6,780 nucleotides of DNA. Source: Clostridia bacterium (GTDB lineage Bacteria; Bacillota; Clostridia; Oscillospirales; CAG-272). Shown piece after piece: positions 1 to 4,743 of the stretch; within the stretch, counting starts at the first letter, position 1, and each line of letters begins with the position of its first letter. The position numbers and the translations under genes are program-made. The stretch is taken from assembly GCA_029010655.1 (NCBI GenBank), contig JAQXKW010000075.1:1-6780 (forward strand), in the 5' to 3' direction. The notes under the pieces are model-generated. The model was not told the origin of the DNA. It did not search any database and saw nothing but the letters and a program-made list of their open reading frames with translations.

Positions 1-216
1 GAAAATAAGAGTTCGTTTTTCAGGAGCTATGAAATCAGCGAACCGGAAAACTTGCTTTATTGTCTGAATAACTCCCTATTTATAAACAACCTTGTTCGGA
101 TTAACACAGAAGCCGAAAATAAAGTTCAAGAACCATTCTATTCCAACTACGTTAAGTATAATTATGTGTTTACTAATTTGAAAAACAATCTGATAAAGGA
201 GGCAAACGGAAAGTAA
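1..216 (+). CDS. C-terminal 71 residues of an unrecognised protein (5' end outside window)
   Basis: An open frame runs from the first base of the window to a TAA at 214-216. The visible part begins ENKSSFFRSYEISEPENLLY and ends NNLIKEANGK. It is rich in Asn, Glu, Lys, Tyr and Phe, with no membrane segment and no motif I recognise. The DNA is AT-rich compared with the genes downstream. A strong intrinsic terminator lies about 90 nt after the stop, which fits this being the last gene of its transcript. It is called coding because the frame is open throughout and ends shortly before a terminator. The function is unknown, and with only the tail visible the frame itself is not certain. Confidence 0.55.
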   Translation, partial: ENKSSFFRSYEISEPENLLYCLNNSLFINNLVRINTEAENKVQEPFYSNYVKYNYVFTNLKNNLIKEANGK

Positions 217-307
217 ACGTTCTTTTTCCTCCAAGATGATTTATTTAGGAGAACAACGGGCGACAGTTGGACTCCATTTATATGTTCTGAAAATCACCCA
301 CCTTTTC

Positions 308-353
308 AAACGCCTTCCTTGCATTTAATTTACTTGCAGGGGAGGTGTTTTTT
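308..353 (+). terminator. Intrinsic terminator of the upstream partial gene
   Basis: The arms 313-323 (CCTTCCTTGCA) and 335-345 (TGCAGGGGAGG) pair along all 11 positions, counting G-U pairs. The stem extends outward through 308-312 and 346-350. The loop is 11 nt (324-334), and a run of six T (348-353) follows the stem. It lies about 90 nt after the partial gene's stop and insulates trxB from it. The rest of 217-307 shows no convincing gene or site. Confidence 0.75.
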
Positions 354-397
354 CGGGGATTTTTCCGCAGGGGGACTAAAGCATGCTCAATTTGCGG

Positions 398-403
398 TAT
401 AAT
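398..403 (+). promoter_or_regulatory. Probable -10 element for the trxB transcript
   Basis: A perfect TATAAT lies 33 bases before the trxB ATG and downstream of the terminator at 308-353. The position where a -35 box is expected (375-380, ACTAAA) is poor, so the promoter may be activator-dependent or weak. The palindrome GCATGC at 381-386 lies between the two elements and could be a protein contact site, but that is inference. Confidence 0.5.
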
Positions 404-418
404 ATCTGAAAGGACAAT

Positions 419-424
419 GGGAGG
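419..424 (+). promoter_or_regulatory. Ribosome binding site that fixes the trxB start
   Basis: GGGAGG at 419-424 is six bases from the ATG at 431. The in-frame TTG at 425 directly abuts this site and has no spacer, so ATG 431 is the better start. Confidence 0.75.
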
Positions 425-430
425 TTGCAT

Positions 431-1354
431 ATGGAGCATATATATGATATGATAATTATAGGCGGAGGTCCTGCCGGGTACACCGCCGCTTTGTATGCCG
501 CAGGCGCCGGGCTTGACACTCTTTTGCTGGAAAAGCTGTCCGCAGGAGGGCAGATGGCGCAGACAAGCGACATTGACAACTATCCCGGCTTTGACGGGGG
601 AATTAACGGCTTTGCCTTAGGCTTGAAAATGCAAAAGGGCGCAGAACGCTTCGGCGCAAAAACGGAGCATGCTCAGGCTACGGCTGTGGATTTTTCCCGA
701 AAAATCAAGAAAATCGAAACCGCAGGCGGGACTCTGTACGGCAAAACGGTGGTTATTGCCGCAGGCGCCGTGCCGAAAAAGCTCGGAATTGAAAACGAGC
801 GGGAATTTACGGGCAGGGGCGTTCATTACTGCGCTCACTGCGACGGTCGGTTTTACAAGGACAAAACGGCGGTGGTTATAGGCGGCGGAAATTCCGCCGC
901 TACCGATGCGCTTTACCTTTCAAGGCTTGCCAAAAAGGTATATGTGGTTCACCGCAGAGACACTCTGAGAGCTTCGGGCATATATTACAAAGCTTTAACG
1001 GAAGCCGGAAACGTGGAATTTATCTGGAACAGCACCGTTTGCGAGCTGCTTGCGGGAGAAAGAGTGAGCGGCGTAAGAATCAGAAACGAAAGCACGGGAC
1101 AAATAAGCTCGCTTTCCTGCGACGGAGTTTTTGTAAGTATCGGCAGAGAGCCTGCAACAGACTTTCTGGCAGGTGCGGTGGATCTTGACAAAAACGGCTA
1201 TATTACAGCCGACGAAACTACAAAAACAAGCGTTGACGGGGTTTTCGCCGCCGGAGATATTCGGACAAAAGCTGTCCGTCAGATAGTAACCGCAACGGCG
1301 GACGGCGCCGTTGCCGCACATTTTGCGGAAAAATATCTTTCGGAAAAGAGATAA
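431..1354 (+). CDS. trxB: Thioredoxin reductase, NADPH-dependent FAD disulfide oxidoreductase
   Basis: This cytoplasmic flavoenzyme moves electrons from NADPH through FAD to a CxxC pair and on to thioredoxin. The 307-residue product has the usual family length. In order it shows the FAD-binding GGGPAG (11-16), the redox pair CAHC followed by DG (Cys134 and Cys137), the NADPH-binding GGGNSAA (151-157), HRRDTLR with the basic residues that contact the NADPH 2'-phosphate (174-180), and the C-terminal FAD motif AAGDIR (273-278). The intact NADPH motifs argue against the ferredoxin-dependent clostridial variants. Conserved positions that differ slightly are Ala-Asp-Gly near 290-292, where Gly-Asp-Gly is common. 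The start is ATG 431, chosen from the spacing of GGGAGG. It leads a cluster with ccdA and a TlpA-like gene, which suggests that it supplies reducing power to the outer membrane face. No thioredoxin gene is present in the window. Confidence 0.95.
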   Translation: MEHIYDMIIIGGGPAGYTAALYAAGAGLDTLLLEKLSAGGQMAQTSDIDNYPGFDGGINGFALGLKMQKGAERFGAKTEHAQATAVDFSRKIKKIETAGGTLYGKTVVIAAGAVPKKLGIENEREFTGRGVHYCAHCDGRFYKDKTAVVIGGGNSAATDALYLSRLAKKVYVVHRRDTLRASGIYYKALTEAGNVEFIWNSTVCELLAGERVSGVRIRNESTGQISSLSCDGVFVSIGREPATDFLAGAVDLDKNGYITADETTKTSVDGVFAAGDIRTKAVRQIVTATADGAVAAHFAEKYLSEKR

Positions 1355-1362
1355 ATCACCGC

Positions 1363-1406
1363 CCCGCCGCAGAGCCGAATGCGAAGATTCGGCGAAGGGC
1401 GGCGGG
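1363..1406 (+). other. GC-rich intercistronic stem-loop between trxB and ccdA
   Basis: The outer arms CCCGCCGC (1363-1370) and GCGGCGGG (1399-1406) are perfectly complementary. So are the inner arms GCCGAAT (1374-1380) and ATTCGGC (1387-1393), which close a 6-nt loop. A small internal loop separates the two stems. No T-run follows on either strand, so it is not a standard terminator. It occupies most of the 77-nt gap and ends 13 nt before the ccdA ribosome site. It may stabilise or process the mRNA or attenuate transcription; this is inference. Confidence 0.7.
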
Positions 1407-1431
1407 CAAAGCCTTACAAAAGGAGACAAAA

Positions 1432-2091
1432 ATGCAATACTTTATATCGTTTTTAGAGGGCATTATAACCTTCGTTTCACCCTGCCTTCTTCCCATGCTT
1501 CCCGTATATATTTCATATTTTGCAGGGGGAAAAGAGCGGGACACAAAAAGGGTTATAAAAAACGCCCTTGGGTTTATCCTTGGCTTTACTGTCGTTTTTA
1601 TTCTGCTGGGAGCTCTTGCCGGCAGCTTCGGAAGGCTTCTCCGTGAATACTCTGCGGCCGTCAATATTATAACGGGACTTATCGTTATATTCTTCGGTCT
1701 GAATTTTCTGGGCCTTTTTCGGCTGAACATATTCAAGGGCATGAAATTTTCAAAAAAGAACGGCCTTGGCTTTTTTTCGTCCTTTCTGTTCGGCGTGGCA
1801 TTTTCCGTGGGGTGGACGCCCTGCGTAGGCGCATTTCTCGGCTCAGCTCTTATGCTTGCCGCAAGCAGGGGAACGGTGTTTGAAGGCATATTTATGCTTC
1901 TGCTTTATTCTCTGGGGCTGGGAATACCGTTTTTTATCAGCGCAATACTTATCGACAGGCTGAAGGGAGCTTTTTCCTTTATTAAAAAGCATTACAATAT
2001 TATTAATACGGTCAGCGGCGTTCTGCTTGTTATCGTAGGCATGCTTATGGCAACGGGACTTTTCGGCAGATTTTTAAGCATGCTGTCATAA
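1432..2091 (+). CDS. ccdA: CcdA-type membrane thiol-disulfide electron carrier (DsbD transmembrane family)
   Basis: CcdA proteins carry reducing equivalents from cytoplasmic thioredoxin across the membrane to extracytoplasmic thioredoxin-like proteins. The 219-residue product is the length of a minimal CcdA and has about six hydrophobic segments (roughly 6-28, 45-68, 76-98, 112-143, 150-174 and 190-211). The two redox cysteines sit in the family contexts SPCLLP (Cys18) and WTPCVG (Cys131). There is no fused periplasmic domain as in full DsbD. The start is supported by AAAGGAG at 1419-1425, six bases before the ATG. The TlpA-like gene follows after 29 nt and is the obvious partner. In aerobes this family serves cytochrome c maturation; no cytochrome or heme gene is visible here, so a general thiol-reducing role is more likely. 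Confidence 0.93.
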   Translation: MQYFISFLEGIITFVSPCLLPMLPVYISYFAGGKERDTKRVIKNALGFILGFTVVFILLGALAGSFGRLLREYSAAVNIITGLIVIFFGLNFLGLFRLNIFKGMKFSKKNGLGFFSSFLFGVAFSVGWTPCVGAFLGSALMLAASRGTVFEGIFMLLLYSLGLGIPFFISAILIDRLKGAFSFIKKHYNIINTVSGVLLVIVGMLMATGLFGRFLSMLS

Positions 2092-2120
2092 GAGAAAAAT
2101 AGAGAAATACAGGAGGAAAT

Positions 2121-2696
2121 ATGAAAAAATCGGTTAAATGGGTAGTTGCCGTCCTTCTTTTTGCGGCACTTATTGTAGGTGCGTCCGTTTTGTACGGCAA
2201 ATTAAGCGATGAGTATAAAAACGATGATACTGCGGAAAACACCTCGGCTGTACCGGGCGAAACAACTGCCGCCGCAAACGCCGCGCCCGATTTTACGGTG
2301 CAGGACCTTGACGGAAGCGAAGTGAAGCTGTCGGACTTTAAGGGCACGCCGGTTGTTGTAAACTTCTGGGCTACCTGGTGCTATTACTGCAAGGAGGAAA
2401 TGCCCGACTTTAACGAGGCGTACAAAAATCACCCCGAGGTGAAATTTTTGATGATAAACGCCACCGACGGGGTGCAGGAGACCGTTGAAACGGCAAAAGC
2501 CTATGTTGAAAAGGAAGGCTTTGATTTTGACATTTTCTTTGATACAAATTCGGACGCCGTAAAGGCATATAATATTTCCGGCTTTCCCTCCACCTTCTTT
2601 ATAGACGCTGACGGAAATCTGACGGCGCAAAGAATAGGCATGCTTGACGCACAAACGCTGGAAAAGGGAATCGGCATGATTGCAGGAAACCGGTAA
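2121..2696 (+). CDS. Membrane-anchored TlpA/ResA-like thioredoxin-fold protein
   Basis: This is an extracytoplasmic thiol-disulfide oxidoreductase of the AhpC/TSA-redoxin and TlpA group, 191 residues long. It begins with a short basic stretch and one hydrophobic segment (about 7-26). There is no lipobox cysteine, so it is most likely an uncleaved anchor. A flexible Thr/Ala/Asn-rich linker follows (about 27-54). The thioredoxin-like domain starts near APDFTVQDLDG (55-65), carries the active site WCYYC (Trp86, Cys87, Cys90) within NFWATWCYYCKEEMP, and has the cis-proline in GFPSTFF (Pro156). AGGAGG at 2111-2116 precedes the ATG. Its place right after ccdA suggests that CcdA keeps its CxxC reduced. 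Possible clients are oxidised surface proteins, methionine sulfoxide reductases or peroxide; none is encoded here. ResA, TlpA and StoA cannot be told apart from sequence alone. Confidence 0.9.
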   Translation: MKKSVKWVVAVLLFAALIVGASVLYGKLSDEYKNDDTAENTSAVPGETTAAANAAPDFTVQDLDGSEVKLSDFKGTPVVVNFWATWCYYCKEEMPDFNEAYKNHPEVKFLMINATDGVQETVETAKAYVEKEGFDFDIFFDTNSDAVKAYNISGFPSTFFIDADGNLTAQRIGMLDAQTLEKGIGMIAGNR

Positions 2697-2762
2697 CTGA
2701 TTTATTTAACATACGAGTTCACACATAAGGAATCTCATTATCAGAGCTGTAAAGGAGCTATT

Positions 2763-3242
2763 ATGAATAGAACAATTAAAAAAATAACAGTCATACTGTT
2801 CGTTACATACGCATTTTTTTTAATGTACGTCTTGTTTTTTAATTCCCGGTTTGCCAATTTGACAGACTGGACGTATTGGTCTTATATAAAAAGATCAATA
2901 AATATAGTTCCCTTAAAAACTATCGGAGAATACTTTGCGAGAATAGCCGAAAACACAATAAATGTATCTACGGTTGTTAAAAACATCGTAGGCAATATTG
3001 TGGTTTTCATGCCCATGGGGTTTCTTTTGCCCTGTATATGGAAAAAACTCCGCAGACCGTTAAAAGCAATTGCCGGCGGCTTTATTATAATTCTCAGCGT
3101 TGAAATCATTCAGTTGTTCTCCACATTAGGCAGTTTTGATGTAGATGATATAATTCTAAATTTGCTTGGATTTTCCGTCGGCTTCCTGCTTTTCAAGATA
3201 AAGCCCATAAACGCCCTCTTGAAGAAACTGACCGTAATATAA
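2763..3242 (+). CDS. VanZ-like family membrane protein
   Basis: The 159-residue protein has about four hydrophobic segments (roughly 8-27, 74-90, 102-120 and 130-145) and the family's conserved motifs: NIVPL (47-51), NIVGN followed by VVFMPMGFLLP (74-90), EIIQ (114-117) and DVDDIILN (126-133). The family is named after VanZ, which gives low-level teicoplanin resistance, but most members are uncharacterised and a resistance role should not be assumed. AAAGGAG at 2751-2757 sits five bases before the ATG. The 66-nt gap after the TlpA-like gene has no clear terminator or promoter, so read-through from the redox cluster is possible. The coding DNA is noticeably more AT-rich than its neighbours (many ATA, AAA and TTT codons), which may indicate a different origin. 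Confidence 0.88.
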   Translation: MNRTIKKITVILFVTYAFFLMYVLFFNSRFANLTDWTYWSYIKRSINIVPLKTIGEYFARIAENTINVSTVVKNIVGNIVVFMPMGFLLPCIWKKLRRPLKAIAGGFIIILSVEIIQLFSTLGSFDVDDIILNLLGFSVGFLLFKIKPINALLKKLTVI

Positions 3243-3316
3243 ATTTATATAAGCTTTTCCCACGTATTTCAGAACGCAGGCAGGATCTGCCGTAAAAGCC
3301 GTAATTTGATATGCTG

Positions 3317-3343
3317 TGTCAGAATCTCCTCTTTTTTCTGACA
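3317..3343. repeat. 8-bp inverted repeat upstream of the LysR gene
   Basis: TGTCAGAA (3317-3324) and TTCTGACA (3336-3343) are perfect inverted copies around an 11-nt pyrimidine-rich centre. No T-run follows on either strand, so it is a poor terminator. Its centre is about 85 bases before the predicted LysR transcript start, a plausible place for an autoregulatory operator, though that is inference. Confidence 0.4.
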
Positions 3344-3379
3344 ATTAAAAGCGGAACGGGGTCCTTCTTCAATTTACTG

Positions 3380-3408
3380 TTGAGTTTTTGCTCTGTGTCT
3401 GTTATAAT
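3380..3408 (+). promoter_or_regulatory. Sigma-A promoter of the LysR-type gene
   Basis: TTGAGT (3380-3385) and TATAAT (3403-3408) are separated by 17 bases, and TG at 3400-3401 adds an extended -10. Transcription would start near 3415, about 25 nt before the ATG at 3440. This supports that start over an upstream in-frame ATG at 3311, which lies before the promoter. Confidence 0.8.
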
Positions 3409-3439
3409 TATCTTATCAGGCAAAACGGAGGTATTGCAC

Positions 3440-4360
3440 ATGAATTTGCTCCATATGAAATATGCTGTGGAAATCGCCCGGACAGGCTCTATCAGCAAAG
3501 CATCCGAAGCTCTGTATGTTGCACAGCCTAACCTATCCCGTTCCGTAAAAGAGCTTGAAGCAGATCTGGGTATCGCCATATTCGACCGCACCTCTAAGGG
3601 TATGTTTCTCACCCCCAAGGGCGAGACCTTTATAAGCTATGCCAAAAAGGTGCTCAGTCAGATTGACGACCTTGAAAAAATGTGCCGCGAGGGGCTTTCC
3701 TCAAAACAGCGTTTTTCGATTTCCGTTCCCCGGGCAAGCTATATTTCCGACGCTTTTGCGCTTTTTTCCAAGCACCTGAGCGCGGATCCTGCGGAAATTT
3801 TCTATATGGAAACAAATCCCTCCACGGCTATTAACAACATTCTCAATTCCGACTACAATTTGGGAATTATCCGCTATGCCGAAGCCTATGAAAAGCATTT
3901 CAAGGCTTTTCTTGACGAAAAAAATCTGACCTATGAGCTAATCTCCGAGTTCAAATACGTGCTGATTATGAGCAGCGACAGCCCCCTTGCGAAAAAGGAA
4001 ATCATTTCCTTTTCCGACTTAAAGCCCTTTATTGAAATTTCCCACGGAGACCCTTATGTTCCGTCCCTTCCCATGAATGCTGTTCTGAAGGAGGAGCATT
4101 TAGACGACACGGACCGCCGTGTATTCATATTTGAAAGGGGCGGTCAGTTCGACCTGCTTATGGAAAACCCCGAAACCTTTATGTGGGTATCCCCCCTGCC
4201 CGAAAAGCTTCTTAAAAGATACAACCTTGCTCAGAGAGCCTGCGTTGACAACACAAAGCTTTATAAAGACGTGCTGATACACAAAAAGGACTACGTGCTG
4301 TCGGAGCTTGACAATCTGTTTATAACGGAGCTGGTTCAGTCAAAGCGCAGATGCTTCTGA
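3440..4360 (+). CDS. LysR-family transcriptional regulator
   Basis: This is a cytoplasmic DNA-binding regulator of 306 residues, the normal LysR length. The N-terminal winged helix-turn-helix covers about residues 3-61 (LLHMKYAVEIARTGSISKAS, then QPNLSRSVKELEADLG and FDRTSKGMFLTPKGE). A helical linker (62-85) leads into a periplasmic-binding-like effector domain from about 90. The effector half is divergent and gives no clue to the ligand. ATG 3440 is chosen because GGAGG at 3427-3431 is eight bases upstream and because the promoter at 3380-3408 excludes the frame's longer version. LysR genes often face their target divergently; here both neighbours lie on the same strand, so the target is not obvious. 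Candidates are its own gene, the small RNA at 4435-4580 or the alcohol dehydrogenase downstream. No terminator directly follows the stop; the first one is at 4544-4580. Confidence 0.92.
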   Translation: MNLLHMKYAVEIARTGSISKASEALYVAQPNLSRSVKELEADLGIAIFDRTSKGMFLTPKGETFISYAKKVLSQIDDLEKMCREGLSSKQRFSISVPRASYISDAFALFSKHLSADPAEIFYMETNPSTAINNILNSDYNLGIIRYAEAYEKHFKAFLDEKNLTYELISEFKYVLIMSSDSPLAKKEIISFSDLKPFIEISHGDPYVPSLPMNAVLKEEHLDDTDRRVFIFERGGQFDLLMENPETFMWVSPLPEKLLKRYNLAQRACVDNTKLYKDVLIHKKDYVLSELDNLFITELVQSKRRCF

Positions 4361-4399
4361 TATATCTCAATATATATCGGCGCTATGCAATTTTGATTA

Positions 4400-4428
4400 T
4401 TTACATCTTTGTTTTGCCGGAGTATAAT
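4400..4428 (+). promoter_or_regulatory. Strong sigma-A promoter in the LysR-adh intergenic region
   Basis: TTTACA (4400-4405) and TATAAT (4423-4428) are separated by exactly 17 bases. This is one mismatch from consensus. Transcription would start near 4435. No start codon with a good ribosome site follows before the terminator at 4544-4580. Confidence 0.7.
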
Positions 4429-4434
4429 GGCGTT

Positions 4435-4580
4435 GCAGGTAAAAAGATATGTTTTTGAAAGCCTGTCTTTATCCTTGTTATGCAGAAACGGCAGAACAGT
4501 CAGTCGCAGACTGTTACCACCCGTTCGTATTCATTCTGCACACAAATACGGCGGCACCGAGCGGTGCCGCCGTATTTTTT
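4435..4580 (+). ncRNA. Candidate structured small RNA of about 146 nt
   Basis: The stretch runs from the predicted start of the promoter at 4400-4428 to the T-run of a perfect terminator. Between them the RNA can fold into two further elements. A 5' hairpin pairs CAGG 4436-4439 with CCTG 4462-4465, with AAAAA 4441-4445 pairing TTTTT 4452-4456 inside. A long nested hairpin pairs TGCAGAA 4481-4487 with TTCTGCA 4534-4540, then ACGG 4488-4491 with CCGT 4521-4524, then AACAGTC 4495-4501 with GACTGTT 4509-4515. Open frames here all run through the terminator and lack a good ribosome site. It does not resemble SRP RNA, tmRNA or RNase P RNA by signature motifs. It could instead be a leader or attenuator of the alcohol dehydrogenase gene, but that gene has its own consensus promoter further on. 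Confidence 0.5.
4544..4580 (+). terminator. Strong intrinsic terminator, 15-bp perfect stem
   Basis: Arms 4544-4558 and 4563-4577 are perfectly complementary (core ACGGCGGCACC and GGTGCCGCCGT) around a GAGC loop. Six T follow at 4575-4580. It would end both the candidate small RNA and any LysR read-through transcript. The opposite strand has only a short T-run, so it favours + strand transcription. Confidence 0.92.
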
Positions 4581-4589
4581 GCTCTGCGC

Positions 4590-4634
4590 TATCGATATAT
4601 CTTTTATCGATTATATCTGTATTGATAAGGGAGA
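4590..4634. repeat. Three 15-bp direct repeats, operator-like
   Basis: TATCGATATATCTTT (4590), TATCGATTATATCTG (4605) and TATTGATAAGGGAGA (4620) follow one another with an exact 15-bp period. The first two match best, and the third keeps mainly TATTGAT. The block starts nine bases after the terminator's T-run and ends about 60 bases before the -35 box of the alcohol dehydrogenase promoter. It looks like a site for a regulator binding in tandem, perhaps the adjacent LysR protein, but a 15-bp period is not the usual LysR dyad. Confidence 0.5.
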
Positions 4635-4696
4635 TATACATTTTTGGTTATTCCGTTATGAGAAGAAATATTGTATACTTTGCATGTAAAAAAGCT

Positions 4697-4725
4697 TTGA
4701 CAAATTGCAAAAAATAATTTATAAT
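4697..4725 (+). promoter_or_regulatory. Perfect consensus sigma-A promoter of the alcohol dehydrogenase gene
   Basis: TTGACA (4697-4702) and TATAAT (4720-4725) are both exact and separated by 17 bases. An A-run at 4688-4693 lies just upstream, like part of an UP element. Transcription would begin near 4731-4733, only about 12 nt before the ATG. Confidence 0.9.
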
Positions 4726-4729
4726 ATAC

Positions 4730-4734
4730 GGAGG
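4730..4734 (+). promoter_or_regulatory. Ribosome binding site of the alcohol dehydrogenase gene, overlapping its predicted transcript start
   Basis: GGAGG at 4730-4734 is nine bases from ATG 4744 and decides that start over the in-frame TTG at 4705, which lies inside the promoter spacer. The predicted transcript start falls within this motif, so the mRNA from the promoter at 4697-4725 may carry only part of it. Confidence 0.7.
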
Positions 4735-4743
4735 AATCCAATT

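Noticed and set aside
236..328. Possible 30-codon frame between the partial gene and trxB
   Set aside because: It has no ribosome site, no family likeness, and its end lies inside the terminator stem.
2697..2744. CTGAT and ATCAG inverted pair after the TlpA-like gene as a terminator
   Set aside because: The stem is only 5 bp with a 38-base loop and no T-run.
3286..3298. GGCAG-GAT-CTGCC hairpin after the VanZ-like gene as a terminator
   Set aside because: The stem is 5 bp with a 3-base loop, and neither strand has a T-run after it.
3311..3439. 43-residue N-terminal extension of the LysR protein
   Set aside because: The region contains the gene's own extended -10 promoter, and the LysR helix-turn-helix begins normally at the ATG at 3440.
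4544..4580. GGCACCGAG motif resembling the last hairpin of a Cas9 tracrRNA
   Set aside because: The likeness is short and explained by an ordinary GC-rich terminator stem. There is no CRISPR repeat, anti-repeat or cas gene in the window.
4449..4625. Possible small protein of 58 codons starting at ATG 4449
   Set aside because: The frame runs straight through the perfect terminator hairpin and has only a weak ribosome site, so the full message would rarely exist.
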